A stretch of 37,172 bases of DNA, from assembly GCA_937934275.1 (NCBI GenBank), contig CALHAM010000125.1, forward strand, positions 1 through 37,172. The letters run 5' to 3'. This document shows positions 17,430 through 26,414 of the stretch, one piece after another (the stretch's first letter is position 1; every line of letters starts with the position of its first letter). Both the position numbers and the translations under genes were made by a program. This DNA comes from an uncultured Saprospiraceae bacterium (GTDB lineage: Bacteria > Bacteroidota > Bacteroidia > Chitinophagales > Saprospiraceae). The notes below the pieces were generated by a model. That model saw nothing but the letters and a program-made list of their open reading frames with translations, did not search any database and was not told where the DNA came from.

Positions 17430-18728
17430 GTGGTGTCGGACAAACAAAAACCGCCGAGCGAAAAGGGTCTCGCCGTGCTTCCTGCGTGGCGTTTTGTGTT
17501 GGGGCAGGCTGCTCTCACTGGCGTTAATGCGCTGACGGGCTTTGCGCTGGTGCGCGGTTTAGAGAAGGCGGACTATGCGGCATACTCCCTGACCTTTTCG
17601 CTGTTGGCCATTGCCGTCAACGCGAGCAATATGGGCCTAACGTCGGCCCTTCTGGGCTTAGGTGGGCGCGTGTGGCCCGATGCGACATCGGTGCGGTTGG
17701 TGCTGAACTCGGCTCAGCAGTTGCGCAACCGCATTGGCGCGGTGTTGGCCCTGCCTTTTGTAGCGTATTGCGGTTGGCAGTTGCCCCATATCGGCGTAGA
17801 TGTGCCTCAGACAGCGCTGCTTACGGCGTTGGTGCTGGTGGCAGCGTGGGTGCAAATGCAGGCGAATTTCTACGCCATAGTGCTTCAGTTGGGCAAGGCG
17901 GTGGCTGCTTTGCTGCGCCATGATTTAATGAGCGCAGCTCTCAAGTTGATGGGAGTATTCGCAGCAGTACAGTTGGGCTGGCCTGTTTGGGCCGTTGTGG
18001 GCTGGATTGTCGCTTGCCTTTGGCTCAACTATTGGGCGTATATGCGCGCGGCGCAGCCGCTGTTGTCCGACAGCAGCGATGCCGACGAGATCTATCTGCG
18101 CCCTATGCGCGTGCTGGTGCGCGCCAATGCCGTGCGCACGTTGTACTGGTCGTTTGAGGGTCAAATCACGATATTGTTGTGCGCGTGGTTCGCCTCTGCT
18201 GAGCGTTTAGCCGACGTTGGGGCGCTGGGGCGGCTGGGCGTCTTATTTGGCATTTTCCAGTCGTTTGTGGCCAGTTATACCTTGCCCGATTTAGCCAAAG
18301 CCCGTACGCCGACGTTGGTATTGCGTCAGGCGCTGCGAACACTGGGCGCTGCTGCCGTATTGCTGGCGCCAATACTCGTGTGGGCGGCCCTACACCCACC
18401 CTCCCTGCTGTGGATTTTGGGGCCTAATTACGCCGACTTGACAGAGCAACTGCTGCCCTTCTTGCTGGCCAGCGTCGTTGGTCAGCTGGCTGCTGTCCTA
18501 TATCAAATTTGCACAGCCCGTGCCTGGCTCTCGCTCAATCGGTACTACGTGGCTGTGGCTTTGCCGCTACAACTGCTCCTCATTTCCGCCTTAGACCTGC
18601 GACAAATCGAGGGTGTTATCTTGTTTGCCGGGCTAAACAACCTCTTTTTCTTGCTCTTTAATGCCGTAATGTTTGCCCGCTCGTGGCTTCGGTTTGTTCA
18701 AGACCCGACCCATGATGGCGCTTGTTGA
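17430..18728 (+). CDS. Polysaccharide flippase-like membrane protein (MOP superfamily)
   Basis: A 432-residue polytopic protein with about twelve hydrophobic helices. It opens FVLGQAALTGVNALTGFALVRGL and continues with the YAAYSLTFSLLAIAVNAS block, a pattern typical of Wzx/MATE-like flippases of the MOP superfamily, where the first helix is followed by a D/E-Y-A/G turn. Such proteins move lipid-linked sugars across the inner membrane. No glycosyltransferase or polymerase genes are adjacent, apart from the decayed FkbM gene 3 kb away, so its substrate is unknown. The start is GTG at 17430 (a second GTG follows directly). The 246 bp upstream contain the palindrome at 17159-17187 and no other gene that I can support. 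Confidence 0.75.
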   Translation: MVSDKQKPPSEKGLAVLPAWRFVLGQAALTGVNALTGFALVRGLEKADYAAYSLTFSLLAIAVNASNMGLTSALLGLGGRVWPDATSVRLVLNSAQQLRNRIGAVLALPFVAYCGWQLPHIGVDVPQTALLTALVLVAAWVQMQANFYAIVLQLGKAVAALLRHDLMSAALKLMGVFAAVQLGWPVWAVVGWIVACLWLNYWAYMRAAQPLLSDSSDADEIYLRPMRVLVRANAVRTLYWSFEGQITILLCAWFASAERLADVGALGRLGVLFGIFQSFVASYTLPDLAKARTPTLVLRQALRTLGAAAVLLAPILVWAALHPPSLLWILGPNYADLTEQLLPFLLASVVGQLAAVLYQICTARAWLSLNRYYVAVALPLQLLLISALDLRQIEGVILFAGLNNLFFLLFNAVMFARSWLRFVQDPTHDGAC

Positions 18729-18759
18729 AGGTTTTTAGGGAGAGGCGTATTGGGAAGGT

Positions 18760-19539
18760 TCAGGTTCGGCTGGCTTCATACGCTACTGCGAGGCGCTCAA
18801 AATCGGACCAAGAGAGCGCCTCGGGGCGCTGTTCAAAAAAGGTGTCGCTACCGAGCTGTTCGGGGGCAAAAAATTCCTTTAGGGTGTTGCGCAGCATTTT
18901 GCGCCGATGATTGAAAGCGGCTTTTACCAGTTGTCGGAATGTCTCGTCGCGGCACTGCAGCTCGAAGCCGTCCTTGCGCGTCAGGCGGATGACAGCAGAG
19001 CGCACCTTGGGCGGCGGTTGAAATGCACCAGCCTCAAGCGTGAAGAGCGTTTCCACTCGGTAGTACGCTTGCAGCAGAACGCTAGTAATACCGTAAATGC
19101 GACTGCCGGGCGGAGCGGCCACGCGGTCGGCTACCTCTTTCTGAAACATACCCACAACTTCGGGTATGCTGCGGCGATACTCGAGCACGCGAAAAAGGAT
19201 TTGGGTGCTGATGTTGTAGGGGAAGTTGCCGATCAGACAAAAAGCTTGGTCGTTCCAGACGCTTGCAGGGTCGAAAGCTAGGAAGTCGCCTTGAATGAGG
19301 CGTTCACCCAGTTGAGGCAGATGCTTGCGCAAGTAGTCTGCCAATTCCGGATCTGCCTCGATGGCGTAGGTGGTGTATTGCTCGCTGTGAGCCAGTAGCT
19401 GGCGCGTCAAGATGCCTGTCCCCGGGCCGACCTCGAGCACTTGCTTTGTTTCGGCGGCTCTTTGCAGGGCAGCGGCAATGCGCGCAGCGGTGTGGTCGCT
19501 CTTCAGGAAATGCTGGCCGTATGACTTCTTCGGATGCAA
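18760..19539 (-). CDS. rsmA: 16S rRNA (adenine1518/1519-N6)-dimethyltransferase
   Basis: A 259-residue RsmA (KsgA), which dimethylates two adjacent adenines near the 3' end of 16S rRNA in late small-subunit assembly. Motifs: KKSYGQHFL at the N-terminus, SAM motif I VLEVGPGTGILT, and the catalytic motif IV GNFPYNIS. The C-terminal block FNHRRKMLRNTL is also typical. The start must be the TTG at 19539-19537: a stop codon lies seven codons upstream and the conserved KKSYGQHFL begins at residue 4. It is convergent with the flippase gene, with a 31-bp gap. Confidence 0.97.
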   Translation of the reverse strand: MHPKKSYGQHFLKSDHTAARIAAALQRAAETKQVLEVGPGTGILTRQLLAHSEQYTTYAIEADPELADYLRKHLPQLGERLIQGDFLAFDPASVWNDQAFCLIGNFPYNISTQILFRVLEYRRSIPEVVGMFQKEVADRVAAPPGSRIYGITSVLLQAYYRVETLFTLEAGAFQPPPKVRSAVIRLTRKDGFELQCRDETFRQLVKAAFNHRRKMLRNTLKEFFAPEQLGSDTFFEQRPEALSWSDFERLAVAYEASRT

Positions 19540-19653
19540 AGGCGCGTCTTTTTATTTTGCTTACACAATTACACAAAGGAAGGGAAAAGCGCTCATCAAC
19601 GGCTTTGGCAGAGGCGGAAGAGGAAGTGCCTTCAGTGCGGGCATTCCTCTTCC

Positions 19654-21612
19654 TTACCACAGTTCGAACTCCGTGCGGCGGTTTTGGGCGCGCCCCTGGG
19701 GCGTGTCGTTGGGCTGTATGGGTTTGCTTTCGCCAAAGCCGCGATAGCGCAAGCGCTCTGGGGCAATGCCCTTGCCGATGAGATAGTCGTACACGGCTTT
19801 CGCACGGCGCTCGGAGAGGTTTTGGTTGCTGGTTTCGTCGCCGACGTCGTCGGTGTGGCCGTTGATTTGGATGCGCAAGTTTGGATGCTCGCGAAGTAAG
19901 GCTGCTAACTGGTCGAGTTCGACGGTAGAGGCTGCTTTCAGTTCGGCGGAGCCGGTTTCAAAAAAGACATTGCGCAACACGACCGGTTGTGCTGTTGGGG
20001 GCAGGGCGACCGACTCATCGGCGGGCACGAGCGGTTGCAGCGCAATGTGCAATTGGAAGGGCTGCTCAAACGAAGCTGACCCGCTCAGATTAAAATGTTC
20101 GGAGTGAAACAGGTAGTTTTCCTTCGAGACGTTGAGGGCAAAGTCCTTACCCGCTTGAAGGCAGATGAGAAACGAGCCGTCAGTTTGGGTGTAGGCGGTG
20201 ATGTACTCGTGGCCAGTAGTCAGGTCGGTGCACACGACGCGGGCCACGAGCGGTTGGCCGTTGAGGGCGTCGGTAACGATAGCCTTCACGTAGGTAGCGG
20301 GCTTCGGGCGTGCGTGGGCAGGCATATCGAAGGTGTAGATATCTAAGCCGCCGGCACCGCCGGGCAATTTGGCGGCGAAGTAGGCAGTGCTACCGTCTAA
20401 GCTAACGACAAGCGTGCCTTCGTGGCCTTTTGTATTGATCGGATAGCCGAGGTTTTGAGGGGTACTCCACGAGCCGTCTGGCCCTTGGCGGCTGAAGTAA
20501 AGGTCGTTGTTGCCCATGCCGGGCAGGCCGTCGGAGGTAAAGTAAAGCGTTTGGCCGTCGGGGTGTAGGAAGGGCGCCTGCTCATCGCCAGGCGTATTGA
20601 TGGGGGGGCCGAGGTTTTGCGGCTCTGTGAAGCGCCCGTTGGGCAGTCGAGTAGTGAACCACAGGTCTTTACCGCCCAGCCCGCCGGGGCGCTCGCTGCT
20701 GAAGATGATGGTTTTACTATCGGGGCTAATGGTGGGCTGTGCATCCCAGTAAGGCGAGTTCACCGTAGCGCTGAACGGTACGGGTTTGGTCCAAGAGCCG
20801 TCTTTGAGTTGCGACCAGTAGAGGTCGCAGCTGCCTTGCGAGCCGTCGTTGCGGCGGTTGCAAGCCGTGAAGACGAGCCAGCGCCCGTCGGCATTGATGG
20901 CCTGTGCGCCTTCGTTTTGCAGGGTGTTGATGCCCTTGAGGTTTTCGGCGCGCCCCCAGGAGCCATCGGGTTGGCGCTCGCTTTTGTAAAAATCTTCGTT
21001 GTATAGGTCGCGGCGCGTAAAGATCATGGTGTTGCCGTCGGCCGTTAGCGAGGGCAAATACTCGTCTGAAGGCGTGTTGATGGCAGGCCCTACCGAGCGC
21101 GGTACGAAGGGCACAGGGTTTTTGACCGCCTCAGCAGCAAAGCGGCTGTTTTCGGCCAGTCGGCGCGCCCGATAGAGCAGGCGCGCGTCTTTGACGCCCG
21201 ACTGCAAAAACATCTCGATGTAGGCGCTGGCCTCCTCAAAGCGGTCTAAGTTCCACTTGCACAGCGCCATGTTGAACGGCGCCGAAGGGTGAAACGTCGG
21301 GTTTAGCTGCAGCACTCTTTCATAGCCGCGCACAGCTGCTTCCCACTGTTCCTGGTCGAAGTGCACTTCGGCCCACAGCATGTGGGCTTCAATGAAGACG
21401 GAGTCCTCGCGGATAGCATCCTCTAGAAAGCGCAAGCCGCGAAAGGCATTGCCCTCGCGTAGGTAGCGGCGGCCTTCTAAATATGCTGCCCGAGCCTTAG
21501 GTGAGGTAGTCTCAACGGTAGTGTATTGTTGGGCCATTGCTGGCCCAGCTAGCACCAGCAGCAGCGCTACCAGTGCGCCGTGTCGTTTGGGAAGAAAAGG
21601 AAAAGCAAACAT
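19654..21612 (-). CDS. PorE-like OmpA-family protein (TPR, PD40 propeller, CRD, OmpA)
   Basis: A 652-residue exported protein from the ATG at 21612-21610, with a signal peptide ending LAGPAMAQ (residues 1-28). Domains in order: TPR repeats (about 35-165), a PD40 beta-propeller (about 175-430; SPDSKTIIFSSERPGG, HPDGQTLYFTSDG, SLDGSTAYFA), a carboxypeptidase regulatory-like domain (about 438-525) and an OmpA peptidoglycan-binding domain (about 545-652; INGHTDDVGDE, ending AQNRRTEFEL). This exact order is that of PorE, a T9SS-associated protein of Porphyromonas gingivalis that bridges the complex and peptidoglycan. PorE is a lipoprotein; this protein has no lipobox cysteine, and Bacteroidota genomes often carry several such paralogues, so a direct T9SS role is an inference. 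Confidence 0.9.
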   Translation of the reverse strand: MFAFPFLPKRHGALVALLLVLAGPAMAQQYTTVETTSPKARAAYLEGRRYLREGNAFRGLRFLEDAIREDSVFIEAHMLWAEVHFDQEQWEAAVRGYERVLQLNPTFHPSAPFNMALCKWNLDRFEEASAYIEMFLQSGVKDARLLYRARRLAENSRFAAEAVKNPVPFVPRSVGPAINTPSDEYLPSLTADGNTMIFTRRDLYNEDFYKSERQPDGSWGRAENLKGINTLQNEGAQAINADGRWLVFTACNRRNDGSQGSCDLYWSQLKDGSWTKPVPFSATVNSPYWDAQPTISPDSKTIIFSSERPGGLGGKDLWFTTRLPNGRFTEPQNLGPPINTPGDEQAPFLHPDGQTLYFTSDGLPGMGNNDLYFSRQGPDGSWSTPQNLGYPINTKGHEGTLVVSLDGSTAYFAAKLPGGAGGLDIYTFDMPAHARPKPATYVKAIVTDALNGQPLVARVVCTDLTTGHEYITAYTQTDGSFLICLQAGKDFALNVSKENYLFHSEHFNLSGSASFEQPFQLHIALQPLVPADESVALPPTAQPVVLRNVFFETGSAELKAASTVELDQLAALLREHPNLRIQINGHTDDVGDETSNQNLSERRAKAVYDYLIGKGIAPERLRYRGFGESKPIQPNDTPQGRAQNRRTEFELW

Positions 21613-21864
21613 CGTTAGCAAGGGGGAGTAGATGACATATCACACCATTTAAAAACGCTAAACAGCGGGCTGTGTTTTACAAATATTTTGCTCGATGGCT
21701 CTGACAGCCGCCGTCTTAGCCGCTAAAACTCACGTTGTGGTCTCTTTGGCCCCTACCAATGCCTCTTCGCTGTATGCAAAAGTTGCTTCGTTCTTGCAAG
21801 TAGTGCGTGTCATGTGCGCAGCAAGACGTCGCGAGGCTTAACCCCCAGAAGTTCGGCAAAAGTC

Positions 21865-23649
21865 TCAAAAAGGAAAAAATACCGGTATCAACAAGCTGGC
21901 CAAGAGCCAGAACAACAGATTGAGCGGCGCACCCACGCGGAAAAAGTCGCGAAACGTGTAGTTGCCAGCGGCGTACACCATAGTGTTAGTCTGGTAGCCA
22001 ATGGGGGTCATGAAACTGGCCGAAGCGGCGAAGGTAATGGCCATTAGGAAGGGCCGAGCCGACACACCCATGGACTCTGCCACGGCAATCACGATGGGCG
22101 CCAACAGCACGACGGTGGCGTTGTTCGACATGACCTCAGTGAGCAGACTGGCGAACAAATACACCACACTCAGCACGACAAAAGGGCTGACGGCATCGCC
22201 CAGGGCGTGTATCTGTTCGGCCAACAGGCGCGCTGCGCCGGTTTTCTCCAAAGCTAAACCCAAACTCAGCGAGCCAGCCAAAAGCAGCACCACCTTCCAA
22301 CTGACGCTGCGGTAGGCTTCCTCAGGTGTGATAACGCGCGAAAGGATGAGCGCCAAACACCCCAGCAGCGAAGCCGTTACAATCGGAAGAGCTTCAAGCG
22401 TGGCCAGCACAATGACCCCAACAATGACCGACGCCGAGATGAGCGCTTTTCGTTGGAGGAAATCTGTGTACTCCGTGTGGCTAATGACAAATAGGTCGGG
22501 GTATTTGCGATGCAACAGCTCCGATTGATCTTTAGGCGAACCCAACAGAAGGCAGTCGCCTGCGCTGAGTTTCCAATCGCTCAGTAGGCGGTGCTCCAGC
22601 CCTTTGCGCCCGCGCACCCCCAAGAAGACAGCATTGCCAAACTTGCCCTCAAAATCCACCTCTGAAAGGCGCTTACCTGCCAGGTCGGACTCTGGCAAAA
22701 CTACCACTTCGTGTAGGGCCAAGCCAATGCCCGATTTGGGCAGCGTCTCTTGGTTGGGCAACGGTTGCACCAATACGCGGTTGCGCTTTTGCAACTTGCG
22801 TATTTGCTCCACATCGCCTTTCACGTTCAAAACGTCGCCCTCCTGCAACACAAAATCCTCAGGAGGCGAAAAAAAACGCAGGTTGCCCCGACGCACCTGA
22901 ATGATTTCCACCCCCAACTCCGTCACTAAAGGCGAGGTCTTGACCGTCGTGCCTACAGAAGGAGCGCCTGCTTGCAGCACTACATTCGTTACGTATTCGC
23001 CCAGGTGAAACCTTTCCTCCATGCTCTGCTCGCGCTTATGCCCCGGCAACAGAGGCCAACCGATGAAGAGCAAGTACACAAAACCAAACAGCGCAAAAAC
23101 CAGCCCCATGCGCGTCATTTCAAACATGCCAAACGCCCCTAAGCCGTTTTTGGCGGCCAAATCGCTCACTAAAATGTTGGTCGAAGTGCCCACCAGCGTG
23201 CAAACACCACCAAACATGGAGGCGAACGACAGGGGAATAAGCAATTTCTCGGGGCTGGCCTGAATGGCCCGACTACACGACAGCACTACCGGGATGAAAA
23301 GTGCTACCACCGGCGTGTTGTTGATGAAGGCTGAAAAAAAGGCCACCGAAGCCAACATCACACTGGCCCCCAGCCAATAACTGCGCCGAAAAAGCCGCTC
23401 CAAAAAGGCCATCACCGGATACAGCGCCCCGCTTTTATCTACCGTTGAGCTCAACACAAACATGGCGGCCACTGTAGCCACGGCCGTGTTGCTAAAACCC
23501 GATAGCCCCTCCTGTGGCGTCAGGATGCCCGTGATCACCAACGCTGCAATGACAAGCATGGCCGTAACATCTATGGCCACCACTTCCGTAGCAAAAAGCA
23601 CGACTGCTCCAATGAGGATGGCTATTGTCAATAGGATTTCAACACTCAT
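21865..23649 (-). CDS. SLC13-family permease with two RCK_C (TrkA_C) domains
   Basis: A 594-residue transporter with two membrane halves flanking a soluble insert. Half one contains INNTPVVALFIPV and GTSTNILVSDLA; half two contains SNNATVVLLAPI and GYQTNTMVYAAG, the paired substrate and sodium-binding signatures of the divalent anion:Na+ symporter (DASS/SLC13) family. The central insert (about 210-385) has two RCK_C-type domains (FSPPEDFVLQEGDVLNVKG and LLSDWKLSAGDCLLLGSP), which bind regulatory ligands in related proteins. Family members carry sulfate, dicarboxylates or other anions; the substrate is not readable here. The gene starts 29 bp after the hydrolase stop on the same strand, so the two probably share a transcript. 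Confidence 0.92.
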   Translation of the reverse strand: MSVEILLTIAILIGAVVLFATEVVAIDVTAMLVIAALVITGILTPQEGLSGFSNTAVATVAAMFVLSSTVDKSGALYPVMAFLERLFRRSYWLGASVMLASVAFFSAFINNTPVVALFIPVVLSCSRAIQASPEKLLIPLSFASMFGGVCTLVGTSTNILVSDLAAKNGLGAFGMFEMTRMGLVFALFGFVYLLFIGWPLLPGHKREQSMEERFHLGEYVTNVVLQAGAPSVGTTVKTSPLVTELGVEIIQVRRGNLRFFSPPEDFVLQEGDVLNVKGDVEQIRKLQKRNRVLVQPLPNQETLPKSGIGLALHEVVVLPESDLAGKRLSEVDFEGKFGNAVFLGVRGRKGLEHRLLSDWKLSAGDCLLLGSPKDQSELLHRKYPDLFVISHTEYTDFLQRKALISASVIVGVIVLATLEALPIVTASLLGCLALILSRVITPEEAYRSVSWKVVLLLAGSLSLGLALEKTGAARLLAEQIHALGDAVSPFVVLSVVYLFASLLTEVMSNNATVVLLAPIVIAVAESMGVSARPFLMAITFAASASFMTPIGYQTNTMVYAAGNYTFRDFFRVGAPLNLLFWLLASLLIPVFFPF

Positions 23650-23678
23650 GGCCCCAGTTTAGGAGGGTGAGGGCTTGT

Positions 23679-24509
23679 TTACGCCCGTCGCACCGACGTG
23701 GTCGGTGTGGTGTGCAAGATATCGTACAAGTACTCATGGTACTCTGGAAACTCCGTCAAGTTGTTGTGGCCGGCTCCCTCTATGGGAATGAGCCGAACGT
23801 GCTCCGGTGCCAGCGCCTGAAGCATCTCGCTTTGTCGGTAAGGGATGAGGCGGTCTTGGCGGCCGTGTAAGATGAAAATAGGGCATTGCACCTTTCGAAT
23901 GAATAGGTCGGTGCGAATGTGGTAGCGCAGCAGCCAGCGCAGCGGAAGCCAAAAACCATAGCGGCGAATGTGATAGAGAAAAGAGTAGTAGGGGCAGTCC
24001 AAAATCAGCAAGTTGGGGTTGTTCCACGAGGCCACTCGAGCCGCCAGCCCGCTGCCTAACGAGCGCCCGTAAAGCACTATGCGCTCCTCGCTGTAGCGCG
24101 CCGCCAGCCACTTATACACTTGCTGGAGGTCGCTGTACAAGATGCTTTCCGTGCGTCGGCCCTGACTTTTGCCAAAGCCGCGAAAATCCAAAATAAAAAA
24201 ATCGTAGCCCTTGCCCACGAAGTCGCGCGCAAACTTGCCCCAGCCCTTAATGCTGCGCGAATTGCCTTTGATGTAGAAGACCACGCCCTTGCTGTTGGGT
24301 ATTTGGAAATGCAGGGCATTGACTACCCCGCCATCCTCCATGTCGAAATTGATCTCTTGAAAAGGAAACGGATACTCATAGGCAAACCACTGCGGCAAGC
24401 GCTCCGGTCGGAAGAAGAAAAAATCCTGCCCAAAGTAAAAAAGAGCACACAGCCCTCCATAGAGCATGGCCGCTAAAGCAAGCGCCGATAGCAGAGCATC
24501 GTGTTGCAT
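23679..24509 (-). CDS. Membrane-anchored alpha/beta hydrolase
   Basis: A 276-residue protein starting at the ATG at 24509-24507, with one N-terminal membrane helix (LLSALALAAMLYGGLCALFYF) and an alpha/beta hydrolase domain on the far side. The triad is Ser150 (YGRSLGSG), Asp219 (HGRQDRLIP) and His248 (EGAGHNNL); the block ILDFRGFGKSQG is the usual pre-nucleophile loop. This arrangement matches the BEM46/ABHD13-type family, whose substrates are mostly unknown (probably lipids or acyl esters). It lies 116 bp after the photolyase gene and 29 bp before the SLC13 gene, all in the same direction. Confidence 0.88.
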   Translation of the reverse strand: MQHDALLSALALAAMLYGGLCALFYFGQDFFFFRPERLPQWFAYEYPFPFQEINFDMEDGGVVNALHFQIPNSKGVVFYIKGNSRSIKGWGKFARDFVGKGYDFFILDFRGFGKSQGRRTESILYSDLQQVYKWLAARYSEERIVLYGRSLGSGLAARVASWNNPNLLILDCPYYSFLYHIRRYGFWLPLRWLLRYHIRTDLFIRKVQCPIFILHGRQDRLIPYRQSEMLQALAPEHVRLIPIEGAGHNNLTEFPEYHEYLYDILHTTPTTSVRRA

Positions 24510-24625
24510 GTGGCGAAAGTAGAGCGCGCTGCCGTTTAGACCAACACCCTCGAGAAAATACTCATATTGGGGCCGAGCAATAGACCACACCTCTTATTGA
24601 AAGGGCCGTACGGAGGGCTACTGCC

Positions 24626-26182
24626 CTATTCCTGCTGGGCGGCCTTGTTCGGATCAGCTTCCCGAAGCAGGTGTTTTACAGTAGCTGCGTCGCCCATGAC
24701 GGTCGTTTCTTCAGGGCGCCGACGCTTGGTGTGCACGCGCAAAATGCGCTGGTTTTCGGCCTTCACTTCAGGGGTTTTCTTGTGTTCCCACAAGCGCTCG
24801 CGCGCGCGAGCAGCGGCCTTTTCTAAGTCAACAAGCGGCAAGGGGTAGTCGTAGCCGAGGCGAAAACCGTAGAACGCCGCTTCCAGAGGTGTCATTCGCC
24901 ACGGTTCGCGCGCGAAAAGAGCGGGTAGGTGAGCAACTTCAGGCACCCACTTTTTGATGAAAAGACTGTCGGGGTCGTGTTCGGCCGCTTGTTTGACGGG
25001 GTTGTAGACGCGCACCGTGTTGACGCCCATCGTACCGGCTTGCATCTGAAATTGCGGGTAATGGATGCCCGGCTCGTAGTCAAGGAACTGGCGCGCCAAG
25101 TGGTGTACGCCCACCTGCCAGGGCTGCCACAAGTGATGCGTCAGGAACGATACCAGCATAGAGCGCATGCGAAAATTGAGGTAGCCCGTAGCCATCACAC
25201 AGCGCATACAGGCGTCCACCAAAGGCACGCCCGTTCGGCCGTCGCACCAAGCAGCGGCCCACGCCTCATCCACCTCCGTGCGCAGGGTGTTGAAGCCTCG
25301 GTTGAGGTTCTCAAATTCCATGCGGCATTCGGTTTCGAACTTTTGGATGAAGTGGCAATGCCAAAACAAGCGGCTAGTGAAGGCTCCCAAGTTGTAGCGG
25401 TCGCCCGTGCGTTCAATGGCCCTTCGAGTGGCCTGCCATACTTGACGCATGCTGAGGTTGCCCCACGTGAGGTAAGGCGAGATGCGACTACAGCTGCGCC
25501 GGCTCGCTTCGGGCTTCGATAGGTTGCGGAAATATTGGCGCCCCCGCTCGTAGAGGAAGCTGTTCAGGTAGCGCCAAGCAGCCGACTCGCCGCCAGGCTG
25601 AAATGCACTGCTCGACGCGCATACGCCAGCAGGCAGTGAGCTTTTCGACAGGGCGGCCACTTTTTCGGTCGGCAACTGAAAGGGCTTGAAGCGCGCCCAG
25701 TCCGGCTGCGCAAGAGGGCGGCTCATGCGATCCACCCAAGCTTTCTCCCAACCCTGGCGGTGGTAGAGCCGACGAGTAACGCCTCCCGTAGGGGTTTCGC
25801 GCCAGGCAATGCCGTGCCGTTGGCAGAAGGCGGCTACGGCTCGATCGCGCTCAAAAGTGATGCCGTTGCCCGTCTCTTCGTGCGAGAAGATGGCCTTGAT
25901 CTCTACCAACGCGCGAAGTGCCTCGAGTACCTCCAATACCTCGGCGTGAAAGACGTATAGGGGAATGCCGCGCTGCACTAGCTGATGCTGCATCTCGTCT
26001 ATGCTTTGGCGCACGAAGCGCCAGTGCCGCTCGTCACTGTCAGGCGCGCGCATCCACGACGGCTCGAAACAATAAAGTAGCAGCACCGGTAAGCCGGCCT
26101 CAATGGCCTGCTGCAGCGGCTCGTGATCGCTGAGCCGAAGGTCGCGTTTAAACCAAACGAGATGAACCAACGGACGCCCCAT
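24626..26182 (-). CDS. Cryptochrome/photolyase family flavoprotein
   Basis: A 518-residue protein with an N-terminal Rossmann-like photolyase domain (VHLVWFKRDLRLSDHEPL) that would hold an antenna cofactor, and a C-terminal helical FAD-binding domain (DGRTGVPLVDACMRCV, YLNFRMRSMLVSFLTHHLW). These are definite family hallmarks. The FAD loop is atypical: common class I enzymes have a WQW-x-AGTG pattern, whereas here it is YEPGIHYPQFQMQAGTMG, then NTVRVYNP. A basic linker and tail follow (VHTKRRRP near residue 485). Light-driven repair of UV dimers is the default role, but with this loop variant a cryptochrome-like or other photolyase subclass role is equally possible. Confidence 0.9.
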   Translation of the reverse strand: MGRPLVHLVWFKRDLRLSDHEPLQQAIEAGLPVLLLYCFEPSWMRAPDSDERHWRFVRQSIDEMQHQLVQRGIPLYVFHAEVLEVLEALRALVEIKAIFSHEETGNGITFERDRAVAAFCQRHGIAWRETPTGGVTRRLYHRQGWEKAWVDRMSRPLAQPDWARFKPFQLPTEKVAALSKSSLPAGVCASSSAFQPGGESAAWRYLNSFLYERGRQYFRNLSKPEASRRSCSRISPYLTWGNLSMRQVWQATRRAIERTGDRYNLGAFTSRLFWHCHFIQKFETECRMEFENLNRGFNTLRTEVDEAWAAAWCDGRTGVPLVDACMRCVMATGYLNFRMRSMLVSFLTHHLWQPWQVGVHHLARQFLDYEPGIHYPQFQMQAGTMGVNTVRVYNPVKQAAEHDPDSLFIKKWVPEVAHLPALFAREPWRMTPLEAAFYGFRLGYDYPLPLVDLEKAAARARERLWEHKKTPEVKAENQRILRVHTKRRRPEETTVMGDAATVKHLLREADPNKAAQQE

Positions 26183-26315
26183 AAAATACTTGAACAGCCG
26201 ACCGTCTACAGAGTTTTTTAAAACACCCTAAACAACAGGGCGAGGCCAGTAAACGCCGCCGGCTCAGAGGTGTTAATGTTGCAGAAAGTACGCCGCTCAA
26301 AACCGTAGGGCGAAC

Positions 26316-26323
26316 TACCTTTG
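26316..26323 (+). promoter_or_regulatory. -7 box upstream of the giant secreted protein
   Basis: TACCTTTG on the plus strand is a perfect TAnnTTTG, about 91 bases upstream of the ATG at 26415. No -33 TTG is visible at 17-23 bases upstream. The same eight bases form the boxes of gpmI, the NTF2-like gene and the amidase. Confidence 0.45.
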
Positions 26324-26414
26324 ACCCACCTCTAAGGCAACAGGACATACGGTGAGAAGCGAGAAAACCTTCCCTAACTAATCCGCGCTTGCTCACGCAA
26401 CTAACTTCAGTCTG

